NCBI GenBank assembly: GCA_016874135.1
Contig: VGVE01000008.1
Location: 1-57,104 of the forward strand
From: Gammaproteobacteria bacterium
GTDB lineage: Bacteria; Pseudomonadota; Gammaproteobacteria; Pseudomonadales; Azotimanducaceae
Direction of reading: 5' to 3'
DNA: 57,104 bases
Shown here: positions 8,394-17,724 of the stretch, one piece after another
Position numbering within the stretch: the first letter of the stretch is position 1
Layout: every line of letters starts with the position of its first letter
Notes under the pieces: generated by a model
What the model was told of the DNA's origin: nothing
The model's input: the letters and a program-made list of their open reading frames with translations, nothing else
The model's database searches: none
Translations under genes and position numbers: made by a program

Positions 8394-10352
8394 TCAACCG
8401 GGCATCGTGCGCGGGGTAACGATCGGGAATCGACGTTCGAAACTGTCGAACAAGCCGCCCAGTGTCGCCAGGGCAGAGCTATCGCCGGTGATTCGAAGTT
8501 CGCCGCGCTGAATGAGGTCCGGTGCCGGCGCGAGGCCGAGTAGGACACGTTTGAAGTCCTGGCTGTGGCAATCGATGGTCGTGACCTGTCCGCCGATCTG
8601 GCCGTCCATCTGGTCAGAGCGACAAGCGTGCAGGATCGAACGCTGGATGATGAGTGACCAGCTTTGATCGAGGTCGCTGAAGCGCAGTGCAAACCGGAGC
8701 GTCAGACCTTGGCTGCGCTGTGGGTTCAACCGCACGGCCATCGCCTTGAACACGTCTTCGAGAGGCATGTTGTCGGCAGTGGCGGGGGGAATCCAGTTCG
8801 GCGAACTCGCGGGTGTGCCATGCCGTAACTCGAGCGCACCGCAGAGGTAGAAATTGCGCCAGACCGCCGACTCTGATTGGTAGCCAAGCTGCTCGAAGGT
8901 GTCTGCCAGGAGCGCCCGTGCGCCCGCATGTTGCGGTTCAGCTATTACCCCCTGGTTGAGCACTTGTGCAACCCAGCGGTAGTCACCTTCTTCGAAATTT
9001 GTGCGTGCCTTTGTCACGATGGCGTCAGCACCACCCATGAACTCCAGATACCTTTTGGCAGCAGCCACGGGCGGATGCGGGTGCAGGTTGGCCGGGTTGC
9101 CGTCGAAGTGACCGAGGTACTTGACGTAAACCGCCTTGGCGCCGTGATTGAGCGTGCCGTAGTAGCCGCGACAGGAGAACTCCCGGGCGAGTTCTTCCGG
9201 CAGTTCGAGCTGTTCGGCGATTTCATCCATGTTGAAGCCAAGGTTTGCGAGCCGTAGCGACTGGTCGTGGATGAACTTGTAGAGGTCGCGCTGCAGTTCG
9301 AGATAACTCACTACGGCTGCACGTCCCCAGGTGGGCCAGTGGTGGCTCGCAAACTGCACCTCGAGTCGATCGCCGAAGCGGTCAATGGACTCCAGGATCT
9401 GTTCACTCCAGGCAAGGGCGTCACGCACCTGGGCGCCGCGGGGCGTGTACAGGTTGTGCTGCTGGTGTGAGGTGATATCCGATATACAAAGTGCGCGTAA
9501 CTGATTGAAATAGAGAACCATTTAAGCCGGTTCTTCAGTGCCGGGCGTCATCTGGAATTCGATCTCTACGCCGTCGAGACGCCGAACCTAACAGGTTTCC
9601 CGGATGAGATCGTTCGGCACAAGGAAACTGGTGCCGCCGAGAGCAAGTGCGGCGCCGAGACCTGTCGAGACGAATCCTTGCGCTGAAGGGGACAGCAGAT
9701 TGCCGTACGTGTAAGTCGCGCGGCGGCCCATGACGTTCCCGGCGAGGATGTTCTCGGACAAGGCTTCCTGTACGAACCCAGCCGGCGCGATCAACGGCAC
9801 CTTGCCAGACCGCACATCGTCGGCGTCCACCACACCCAGTATTCCGGCGTAGTGGTCCACATGGCTGTGGGTGATGATGATGCCGCTCACCGGTCGTGCG
9901 CCGAGGTAACGATTGGCGAGATCGAGTGCTGCTCGCGAGACCTCGGTTGCCGTGAGTGGGTCGATGATGATCCAGCCGGTGTCACCACGAATCAGCGTCA
10001 TGTTGGCGATATCGAAGGACCGAACCTGCCATATGCCTGGCATGACCTCGAAGAGCCCATGGTGCAGGGCGTTGAGCTGCGCCTGTAGCCATAGGGAAGG
10101 GTTCACCGTGTCCGGTGCATCGCTGTCGAGGAAACCCATCGCGGAAAGATCGTAGGCCGTGGCACCCCCACGGCTGTGGGCGATGGTCAGCGGCTCCAGG
10201 CTTGCGATGAATCCGCGCCACGCATTTTCAAAGTCGGTAGGATCAGAGAACGGCAGTTTCTCCGCAAAGGCGGCGTTTTCCCAACGGGCGACTTCCGTGG
10301 CAGGACGGACCCGCCGGGCGCTGTCGCTGAGCGGTGAGATTTCTTCTGGCAT
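8394..10352 (-). pseudogene. Alkyl sulfatase (metallo-beta-lactamase type) with two in-frame stops
   Basis: One continuous frame of 652 codons encodes an SDS-hydrolase-type sulfatase but contains TAG at 9588-9590 and TAA at 9522-9524. The N-terminal part has the metallo-beta-lactamase motif THSHVDHYAG. Between the stops lies RRLDGVEIEFQMTPGTEEPA and after them NQLRALCISDITSHQQHNLY, both standard for the family. The dimerisation segment GAKAVYVKYLGHFDGNPANL and a C-terminal SCP2-like domain follow. No indel is needed, only two substitutions, for example GAA to TAA before ATG. Intact members cleave alkyl sulfate esters to alcohols. It starts 8 bases after the maoC-like gene, so it belongs to that operon. 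Reinitiation at ATG 9521 would give only the C-terminal part. Confidence 0.85.
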
Positions 10353-10360
10353 GGATCAGG

Positions 10361-10828
10361 TTACATCCACATCATCGTGATCCACTCGGCGGCGATCGCC
10401 GGCTTGCTTTCACCCTCGATCTCGATGGATGCATCGTGGGTGATCTGCATGCGGCCACCGCTTTGCGCTTCGACACCTTTCACGGTGAACCGGCCACGGA
10501 TGCGTTTGCCGCTTTTCACGGGCGCTATGAAACGCACCTTGTTGTAGCCGTAGTTCACGCCCATCTTCGTACCGGAAACACCGGGCACTGCCTGATAGGC
10601 CATCACCGGCATCATCGACAGGGTGAGCAGGCCATGCGCAATCGTGCCGCCAAAAGGCGTCGCCTTGGCCGCTTCCGGATTGACGTGCAGGAACATGTGG
10701 TCCTCGGTCAGGTCGGCGAAGGCATTGATCTTTGCCTGGTCGATGGTGAACCACTCGGAAACACCGATCTCTTTGCCGGTATAGGTGCGGATTTCGTCCA
10801 GGGTCATGGTGCGGGTCGGGCCTTGCAT
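10361..10828 (-). CDS. MaoC-like (R)-specific enoyl-CoA hydratase/dehydratase
   Basis: The 155-residue hot-dog-fold protein has the MaoC/R-hydratase catalytic stretch FADLTEDHMFLHVNPEAA (the Asp and His of the D-x5-H type motif) and FGGTIAHGLLTLSMMPVM, followed by YNKVRFIAPVKSGKRIRGR. Family members hydrate trans-2-enoyl-CoA to (R)-3-hydroxyacyl-CoA. A second ATG (MTLDEIRTYTGK) seven codons in is an alternative start. It is the first gene of a minus-strand unit with the alkylsulfatase locus and the acyl-CoA dehydrogenase, consistent with fatty-acyl catabolism after sulfate-ester cleavage. Its promoter should lie in the 10829-10973 divergent gap. Confidence 0.9.
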   Translation of the reverse strand: MQGPTRTMTLDEIRTYTGKEIGVSEWFTIDQAKINAFADLTEDHMFLHVNPEAAKATPFGGTIAHGLLTLSMMPVMAYQAVPGVSGTKMGVNYGYNKVRFIAPVKSGKRIRGRFTVKGVEAQSGGRMQITHDASIEIEGESKPAIAAEWITMMWM

Positions 10829-10973
10829 GGTGGGTTCCTCTTTCGGTGACTTGTGCGGTGTGTTGTGGATCGGTTGGTTTGCTCAGCGAGTGTGTGCATG
10901 ATTCCCGGCCAGACGGCGCTGCTCAAGGGGCATGTCCGCGCAGCGTCTCATTGGAGTTTTCAGGGGAGGATCG

Positions 10974-12656
10974 ATGAAGCGCCGTATTCTGTTGTGTTCC
11001 GTACTGTTCTGTTCCGTGCTGTTCACTCTCGCCGGCTGTAGCGAGCCCGCAGCACCACCTACCACGCCCCTCGCCGTCGATCATGCCGCCGCGCCAGCTG
11101 CAACCCCGCAGGTTGAGAAGATTGCGACTGGCGCGGCAACGGGCGGTGCCAACGGCATGCACTTCGGACCAGACGGTTTGCTTTACGTGGCCAGCGTTTT
11201 CGGGTCGGAAATCCTGGCCGTAGATCCGGATTCGGGTGAGATTCGTAAGCGTTTGGGCCGCGCCGAGGGCGTACAGGGGCCGGATGACGTCGCCTTTGCG
11301 CCGGATGGATCCTTCTACTGGACGACGATCCTGACCGGTGAGGTGTCCGGGTTCAGCGCCTCAGGTGAACTCATCGTCGCGGGCAATGTGGGTGCGGGGG
11401 CCAATCCGATCACTTTCTCCGATACGGGCAGACTGTTCGTCGCGCAGTGTTTCTTCGGTACCGGGCTTTTTGAACTTGATCCTGCCGGCGTCAAGCCGCC
11501 CCGTTCCATCGCCGAAGATCTCGGGCCCAACTGTGGTCTGAACGGCATGGACTGGGGCCCGGACGGGCGTCTTTACGGTCCTCGCTGGTTCGCAAAAGAA
11601 GTGATCAGCATTGACGTCGACACCGGCGAGAAGCGGGTCGAGGCGACCGGTTTCAATACGCCGGCCGCAGTGAAGTTCAACAGCAAGGGTGAACTGCATG
11701 TGCTCGACACGGCGGATGGCACCGTGCTGCGGGTGGGCAAGGACGGTAACACCGTCATCGCGACGCTTGAACCAGGGCTCGACAACTTCGCCTTCGATGC
11801 GAAGGATCGGCTGTTCGTTTCGAGCTTCGTCGAAGGCTTCGTAGCACGCATCGAGGCGGATGGTTCGGTCAACAAAATTCTGCCGGGAGGCATTGCCCAT
11901 CCCGGCGGTATCACCACTCGGATGATCGATGGCAAGGCGGAAGTGGTGGTTGCCGATTTCCATAGCATCCGCGGTTACGACCCCGTGACTGGCGCCGCGA
12001 CATTCGTCCAGAAGAGCGTGTTCGGTGTCAGCGAAATGGGCAGCATCCTCACCATCGCCGCAGACGGTGCGAATCTGGTGTTGTCATCGTTCACCGATAA
12101 CAGCGTGCGCATCTGGGATCCAGCAGTCGGCAAGGTGATACAACGTTGGGACGGTCTGGCACAACCGGTAGGCGTTGTTCCCTACGCAGGCGGAATTGCT
12201 GTGGCACTGCATGGCACATGTTCAGTGGTCCTGCTTGGGCAGGGTGAATCGCTGGAAGATGAACCGGTTACGCTGGCAGCGGACTTGGGCGCACCTACAG
12301 ACCTGGTGGTCGACGGTGACGCGCTTCTGGTGAGTGATCGCGAGCGAGGTGTGGTGTTGAAGATTGCAAGCGCCGGAGCGGCGATTCCAGCGGAGACGGT
12401 GATTTCCGGTCTCGCGGCGCCGGAGGGTCTTGCCATGAGTCCGAAAGGGCTGCTCGTCGTCGAGGGCGAGAGTGGTCGCGTCCTGCTGGTTAATAAGGGC
12501 GCCGCAGCGACCGTCGCCGAGATCAGCAAAGGTTCACCACCGGCAACGCCAGCCATGCCGCCGGCGATGATCGTCAACGATGTAGTGGTGGTAGGAGAAC
12601 AACTCTTCGTCACTAGTGAAAGCGATCACGCCCTTTATCGCGTCAGCGGATATTGA
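10974..12656 (+). CDS. NHL/SMP-30-type beta-propeller lipoprotein
   Basis: The 560-residue product opens with a lipoprotein signal (MKRRILLCSVLF, then LFTLAGCSEP; lipobox LAGC) and continues as many repeated blades such as NGMHFGPDGLLYVASVFGSE, GVQGPDDVAFAPDGSFYW and CGLNGMDWGPDGRLYGP. These are typical of the SMP-30/NHL propeller group, which includes lactonases and binding proteins. The exact activity cannot be told. The ATG at 10974 is preceded by GGGGAGGA and begins the signal peptide; an upstream in-frame ATG at 10932 would add a non-signal extension. It is followed 46 bases later by an enoyl-CoA hydratase gene on the same strand. Confidence 0.8.
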   Translation: MKRRILLCSVLFCSVLFTLAGCSEPAAPPTTPLAVDHAAAPAATPQVEKIATGAATGGANGMHFGPDGLLYVASVFGSEILAVDPDSGEIRKRLGRAEGVQGPDDVAFAPDGSFYWTTILTGEVSGFSASGELIVAGNVGAGANPITFSDTGRLFVAQCFFGTGLFELDPAGVKPPRSIAEDLGPNCGLNGMDWGPDGRLYGPRWFAKEVISIDVDTGEKRVEATGFNTPAAVKFNSKGELHVLDTADGTVLRVGKDGNTVIATLEPGLDNFAFDAKDRLFVSSFVEGFVARIEADGSVNKILPGGIAHPGGITTRMIDGKAEVVVADFHSIRGYDPVTGAATFVQKSVFGVSEMGSILTIAADGANLVLSSFTDNSVRIWDPAVGKVIQRWDGLAQPVGVVPYAGGIAVALHGTCSVVLLGQGESLEDEPVTLAADLGAPTDLVVDGDALLVSDRERGVVLKIASAGAAIPAETVISGLAAPEGLAMSPKGLLVVEGESGRVLLVNKGAAATVAEISKGSPPATPAMPPAMIVNDVVVVGEQLFVTSESDHALYRVSGY

Positions 12657-12702
12657 GTTTCCAAGAGGCCAGGCGGTCCAACAGAACTTTTAAGGAGTGT
12701 GT

Positions 12703-13512
12703 GTGAGTAGCCGTTACGACAAATACGAGACCTTTCTCGTCGACTATCCCGAACCGCGCATTCTGCGACTCACCTTCAACAAGCCGGAACGGCTGAACGC
12801 CCTCGATCGCAAGGGGCATCGTGAAATCACCTACGTGTGGCGCGATATCGACGAAGACGAGTCCATCGACTGTGTGATCCTCACCGGCAAGGGGCGCGCG
12901 TTTTCTGCCGGTGGCGATTTCGACATGATCCAGGACATCGTCGGCAACGAGTACACCCGACATTCGATCTGGAAAGAAGCCCGGGATCTGGTCTACAACC
13001 TCATCAATTGCGGCAAGCCGGTGATCTCCGCAATCAACGGTCCTGCAGTTGGTGCGGGCCTCGTGGCAGCCTTGCTCGCGGACATCTCAATCGTTGGTAA
13101 GTCCGTGTCGCTCACCGACGGTCACACCCGCCTCGGCGTTGCTGCGGGGGACCATGCGGTCATCCTCTGGCCACTGCTATGTGGCATGGCCAAGGCGAAG
13201 TATTACCTTCTGACCTGTGATCGTCTCTCCGGCGAAGAAGCCGAACGGATCGGTCTCGTCTCACTGTGTGTCGAAGATGGGGAGCTTCAGAACAAGGCAT
13301 TGGCGGTGGCGCGTAACCTCGCCAACGGCGCCCCGAATGCGATCCGTTGGACGAAGTACTCACTCAACAACTGGCTGCGTATGGCTGGTCCGAGTTTTGA
13401 TGCGTCAACCGCGCTCGAGATGCTCGGCTTCACGACAGAGGAAGCTAGGGAAGGGTTGCTGGCGCTACAGGAGAAACGGCCAGCGAATTTTCCGAAGGGG
13501 TCGCCTGTTTGA
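12703..13512 (+). CDS. Enoyl-CoA hydratase/isomerase family protein
   Basis: The 269-residue product has crotonase-fold features: ILRLTFNKPERLNALDRKGH at the N terminus, GKGRAFSAGGDFDMIQD (oxyanion-hole strand), CGKPVISAINGPAVGAGLVA (second oxyanion glycine) and a C-terminal helical part. It would hydrate or isomerise an enoyl-CoA. The usual acid/base glutamate region reads GVAAGDHAVILWP, so the exact chemistry may differ from classical hydratases. GTG at 12703 is preferred because AAGGAG lies 5 bases upstream; an in-frame GTG at 12697 overlaps that site. Confidence 0.9.
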   Translation: MSSRYDKYETFLVDYPEPRILRLTFNKPERLNALDRKGHREITYVWRDIDEDESIDCVILTGKGRAFSAGGDFDMIQDIVGNEYTRHSIWKEARDLVYNLINCGKPVISAINGPAVGAGLVAALLADISIVGKSVSLTDGHTRLGVAAGDHAVILWPLLCGMAKAKYYLLTCDRLSGEEAERIGLVSLCVEDGELQNKALAVARNLANGAPNAIRWTKYSLNNWLRMAGPSFDASTALEMLGFTTEEAREGLLALQEKRPANFPKGSPV

Positions 13513-13597
13513 CCTGCCAGACGGAAAATTCAGGCGGATCAAAGTTCTAATGTGCTTTTTTCGGAAATCCGTATTTGTCACGTGATCTTGGGGGATC

Positions 13598-14544
13598 ATG
13601 CCGCATCTAAATGGTGAACTGGCCTTGATCACACTCGCTCATGTCGTAAACCCGCTGGTCGTCACAAGCCCATCGTCCGATCTGAGGTACGCACAGCCCG
13701 TCACTCTGCACTCCATGAAGATTGCGCGTGATCGTACTGCAAGCGAGCCGGGCATCCGCGTTCAGCAATACGCAGCGTTTTATGAGGAGGATAGCCCTGC
13801 TGTTCCCCCGGTATTTCTTGCCGTTCCAATACTGGATCGATCTGTCCTCGACTGCCTAGATCCTTTCTCGAGGGCGGGTGGGAGGAAGTTGCCGTTGCTT
13901 GTAGACATACTTGATCGAGTACATGCACCGGCCGTTCAAGCCGACTATCTGATCTACACCAACATCGACATCGGTTTGTGGCCGGAGTTCTATGTTGAAG
14001 TCGCGCGACGGATCGAATCCGGTTTCGATGCGTTCATGATCGGCCGGCGCACGATTGGAACAGAGTTCACGGCGCCAGAACAATTCGAACAAATCGTTGC
14101 ATAGGAAGGGACGCCCCACTACGGCTTCAGTTGTTTTATTTTCCCGCGGAGCCACTATTCCAGATACGTTCTCCGGGAAACCTGCATTGGTCTTCAACCG
14201 GTGGGGGCCACGCTGGCCATCAACATGATCCAGCACGCGCAGCGGTTTGAGTTTTTTCCCTGGGGAAGCTCACTTTTCATCTCGGGGACGATCGGTTGTG
14301 GGAAAGGTCGCTCCTCGACGCCGCATATTTGCACAACGAAGAAATCTTCGACCAGGTTGTCGACCACTACCGAAAGTCCGGTCTTGCGCCACGTGTTCAA
14401 CAAATCGTTGCGGATTACCAGTTGTGGCGTTGCGGTTATGTGATTGATCGGACTCCGCACGGCCTGAGGCGGAATGTTCTGCGCGCCCTTCGAAAGTTCG
14501 GATTGGGTTCCTGGGTTGCTTCACGTTATCTGAAATCGGAGTGA
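13598..14544 (+). pseudogene. Glycan-locus protein, possibly glycosyltransferase-related, with a stop and a frameshift
   Basis: The first frame (168 codons, with DYLIYTNIDIGLWPEFYVEV and AFMIGRRTIGTEF) ends at TAG 14102-14104. The same frame then reads on as protein (EGTPHYGFSCFIFPRSHYSR), and at about 14261-14270 a one-base loss moves the sensible reading to another frame (LWERSLLDAAYLHNEEIFDQ to the TGA at 14544). The reunited protein would be about 315 residues. The Y-T-N-I-D-I strand resembles the metal-binding strand of nucleotide-sugar enzymes, but I do not recognise the exact family. It heads a four-gene plus-strand island with GNAT, GT4 and hydrolase genes. Confidence 0.65.
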
Positions 14545-14548
14545 TCGG

Positions 14549-15220
14549 ATGACCGGCGATCAAGCCCCTATGAGTTCGAATGCGGGCGACGTCATACCGG
14601 AGTCCCGTGGTGCGGTCGATGGACTTTGGGTAGTGCTCGCAAAGCTCCTGCGCAGATTCGTCTATGTCAGCCGGGTACTGGTGCGTGAACCTGTTGCGGG
14701 TTCATTGCGGGAGATCGAGGAAGAGGGCTTCGTTCTTCGACAGGCCAGCCCGGACGATCTGGACCGTGGCGTGAATGATCTCCCAGGTGAGCTGGATTCA
14801 GCATTTGTCGAGGCAGCGCTGGTGAGGAACGACATCTGTATCGCAGCATTCCATGGCGGGCGCATGATCGCCTTCGTGCGGCGTTCTTTCGGTGTTGCGC
14901 CCCACATCAAAGGTGTCCGCGTTCGAGTTGATCAGCCCTACTGGTACACCTACAAGATGTTCGCGCATCCGGACTTTCGGGGTCAGCGACTCAGCGGGGC
15001 GCTCACGTTGCTGGGAGATATGGTAGCTCCTGATCGCGGCAGGCATGTGAGTGTCGGCTTCATCGACATGCGCAACGAGGCTTCGTTGCGGGCGAATCTG
15101 CGCCTGGGCAGCAAAATCGTCGGTTATGCGGGCTTCCTGCGGGCGGGTTCGCTCCTAATACCCTTTCGTACTCCAGGCGTCGTTGCGACAACGTGCCGTT
15201 TTGAACGGGACAACGATTAG
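14549..15220 (+). CDS. GNAT family N-acetyltransferase
   Basis: The 223-residue protein has a GNAT core: GFVLRQASPDDLDRGV (first strand and helix), AALVRNDICIAAFHGGRMIA, then WYTYKMFAHPDFRGQRLSGA, in which R-G-Q-R-L-S-G is the acetyl-CoA pyrophosphate-binding A motif, and FIDMRNEASLRANLRLGSKI as the late helix. It probably acetylates a small molecule or sugar. It starts 4 bases after the decayed upstream gene and ends 2 bases before the GT4 gene, so all belong to one transcript. It appears intact while its neighbours are damaged. Confidence 0.8.
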   Translation: MTGDQAPMSSNAGDVIPESRGAVDGLWVVLAKLLRRFVYVSRVLVREPVAGSLREIEEEGFVLRQASPDDLDRGVNDLPGELDSAFVEAALVRNDICIAAFHGGRMIAFVRRSFGVAPHIKGVRVRVDQPYWYTYKMFAHPDFRGQRLSGALTLLGDMVAPDRGRHVSVGFIDMRNEASLRANLRLGSKIVGYAGFLRAGSLLIPFRTPGVVATTCRFERDND

Positions 15221-15222
15221 CC

Positions 15223-16407
15223 GTGCAAAGGTCGGATCAAACGCTACGGTTGTTTCTTGCGTGTAACGGACTCGGACATGTCAGGCGAGGATACGAGGCG
15301 TTTTTTGCATCGTTGTTTCCCGTTCTGCAGGGTGCGAGGCGACTTGAGGTGACTTTGTTCAAAGGTGGTGGTCCGAGGCTTCTAGGGCAGCGTGTGTTGT
15401 GGAATCTGCCTTGGGAAGGTTGGTTGGCGCGACACATCGGTGCATGGTCTTCGCTGGGGGATCCGATTCCTGGTCGTGGTTACTTTGTTGAACAGCTGAG
15501 TTTTTTCTGCAGGTTTCTGCCGTCCGTCGTAGTTGGACGCCCCGATATCATCTACTTCAGTGACAAGAATCTCGGGGATTTTTTGTGGCGGTGGCGTCGA
15601 TAGAGCGGGCAAAACTATCGTCTGCTGTTCCGCAATGGTGGGGCGTACTCGCCATCTTATGGCCGTTTCGATGTGGTGCAGCAGGTGGTTCCGGACTTTC
15701 TGCAGGCAGCGCTTGATGCCGGAGAAGAGCCATCACGGCAGAGGCTGTTGGCGCCGGGTTTCGATATTCCTTCTCGATTTGATTCGCCAACGAAGGCAGA
15801 TCGAATCGCCCTGAGAAAGCGGCTTGGTCTTCCCGTCGACACGCCCGTGGTGCTGTCGGTTAGCGCGTTGAATGCCTCGCAGAAAAGGCTAGATTACCTC
15901 ATCAGGGAACTTGCCGGACTTGATACGCCACACCCCTTCCCCATGCTGTTAGGAGAGACGGAGGCCGAATCGGGTGCGGTTCTTGATCTTGCCCGCCACT
16001 GCCTGGGGCAGGGTAACTTCGCACATCGAACTGTCAGACCGGACGAGGTCGACGAGTACTACTCAGCCGCGGATATGACGGTCCTTGCGTCCACCCGTGA
16101 AGGGTTCGGTCGGGCTTATGTTGAAGGACTTGCCCACGGGCTACCATGCTTGGCCCACGACTACGGCAATGCGCGACACATCCTCGGTGCGCACGGCTAT
16201 TTTGCCGACTTCAATCAGCAAGGCGCGTTAACCGGCCTGCTCAGACAGGTGCTTTCAGAGCCCGGGACAGATCAATCGATGCAGGTGCATCACCAGGATG
16301 CCTTCCAGCGCTTTGCGTGTTCGAGTCTGCGCGCGGATTACGTGGAGCTGGTTCGTTTCGCTACCACGGTCGCTCCTCGTGACCGTGAACAAGTGGACCC
16401 GCGGTGA
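15223..16407 (+). pseudogene. GT4-family glycosyltransferase with an in-frame TAG
   Basis: One frame of 395 codons encodes a GT-B glycosyltransferase but has TAG at 15601-15603. The N-terminal part has the LFLACNGLGHVRRGYEAF strand-turn typical of the nucleotide-free domain. Directly after the stop comes QNYRLLFRNGGAYSP, followed by the C-terminal domain with PVVLSVSALNASQKRLDYLI and the E-x7-E region DMTVLASTREGFGRAYVEGL. No frameshift is present. A family member would transfer a sugar to a glycan or lipid acceptor. The 3' end overlaps the next gene by 4 bases (GTGA at 16404), so translation coupling would be lost or weakened. Confidence 0.8.
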
Positions 16408-17318
16408 CGGGTGAAAGTTTCCAGGCCGCGTCCTTCACGCCCGAACAAACCCGGGAAGTGTCCGTGCGTCTCGCTGACGGTACGGACTTGCACGGTTTGC
16501 TGTATCTGGCAGAGGGCGAGACTGTAGCGGGATACGAGTGTCTTTGTATCCATGGGTTGGGAGTGGATGCAAACATTTGGCGATTTGTTGCGCCACGGTT
16601 GAGCGCAGCCGGATTCAACGTGTTGTGCCTGGATTTGCGCGGACATGGCCTTTCCGGTGGTGGCAGTTGGGTCCGGATGTCGCCGAATCAGATGGGTCAG
16701 GATCTGTTCGAGGCTTTACAAAAACTCCGCTTCGGGCCGCGAGTGATTCTTGCGCAGTTTTTTGGAGCGCGCGTGGCACTCGGCTTGTTGAGCGTTCTGC
16801 CGAAGCAGGTTCGACCGCCGCTCCTGATCGCGGTGACTCCGGTCTGGACTGCCCGCCGCAAATCATTCACCAACTTCGCGCGAATCACCATGCAGACCCT
16901 CGCACTGCTGGCTGCGATTCGAAAACAAACAGAAGTCCGCGTCTCCCGTACCCGTCAGCGCCGCGACCATATTCGTTTCGCGGGGCAGCCTGACTTCCAC
17001 ATGCCAAGGTTTGTTGAAGAGGCGGGTTCGATCACGTGGCCGGTGTATGCGCGCCTGCTTGCTGGCATGCACCTTCACGACTGGATTTCCCCGGATCTCT
17101 GGGAAGCGCACGCGGATTGGCCGGTCTGCATCGTTGGCGCCACTGATGAAGGTCTTTGGGATAACACCGAGCTGGAGGAAGTCAGTCGCCGAACGGCGTG
17201 GCCGCTGCATTGGCTACGGATGCGCCATGTATCGCTCTCCACCGAGCCGGAGTTCGCAGGGCCGTTCGTGCAGCTCCTGTTGCAGTGCGTAAACGACTCG
17301 CGGAACAGGGCTGGATGA
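16404..17318 (+). CDS. Alpha/beta hydrolase fold protein lacking the nucleophile serine
   Basis: The 304-residue protein has an alpha/beta hydrolase layout: CLCIHGLGVDANIWRFVAPR (oxyanion segment H-G), FNVLCLDLRGHGLS, then the elbow position ILAQFFGARVALGL, a late acid strand (CIVGATDEGLWDN) and a C-terminal His region (RMRHVSLS). The elbow should read x-S-F-G, but residue 119 (TTT at 16758-16760) is Phe where the catalytic Ser is expected; one C-to-T change from TCT would do this. The protein is therefore probably inactive as a hydrolase or has been repurposed. The GTG start overlaps the stop of the upstream GT4 frame. Confidence 0.75.
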   Translation: MTGESFQAASFTPEQTREVSVRLADGTDLHGLLYLAEGETVAGYECLCIHGLGVDANIWRFVAPRLSAAGFNVLCLDLRGHGLSGGGSWVRMSPNQMGQDLFEALQKLRFGPRVILAQFFGARVALGLLSVLPKQVRPPLLIAVTPVWTARRKSFTNFARITMQTLALLAAIRKQTEVRVSRTRQRRDHIRFAGQPDFHMPRFVEEAGSITWPVYARLLAGMHLHDWISPDLWEAHADWPVCIVGATDEGLWDNTELEEVSRRTAWPLHWLRMRHVSLSTEPEFAGPFVQLLLQCVNDSRNRAG

Positions 17319-17476
17319 GTGCTCCTGTTTTAAGTGCTGCCAAGGATGCGGACAAGCGTTTCCCTGGGCAGGAATGCACTGTGCACCCGCACCAACCGGA
17401 TCGGATTGGCAGGGTAGGCTGACTGATCAAATGCCGGTAGACTCCGGCGAGCTCTAATTTGCAAGGGAAGTCATCC

Positions 17477-17686
17477 ATGCCAGTCCTGAAACACCCGCTG
17501 TCGGGTGCTCTATACACCTTGCGCGCGGACGGACTCGTCGAGGTGGAGAACAACGGCCTCAAAGGCGTTTTCCACTTCAACGGTCGACACCATTCCGGGG
17601 ATATCACGTTCGCCGATCCACACATGCTGCTGTGGATGGCCGGGCCGCAGCTGCCTGAAGGCACGCTGGTCCGACGTAATCGCTGA
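17477..17686 (+). CDS. Small conserved-looking protein preceding Rieske oxygenase
   Basis: The 69-residue product (MPVLKHPLSGALYTLRADGL at the start, GVFHFNGRHHSGDITFADPH in the middle) has no signal peptide or membrane segment. It has a good ribosome site (AAGGGAAG) 6 bases before the ATG at 17477. It sits 38 bases ahead of the Rieske oxygenase gene in the same direction and probably shares its mRNA, so it may be an accessory or stability factor. I do not recognise a named domain. Confidence 0.7.
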   Translation: MPVLKHPLSGALYTLRADGLVEVENNGLKGVFHFNGRHHSGDITFADPHMLLWMAGPQLPEGTLVRRNR

Positions 17687-17724
17687 TCCCGATTCCAACC
17701 TCCTTCAATTCCGGAGAGCCCACC

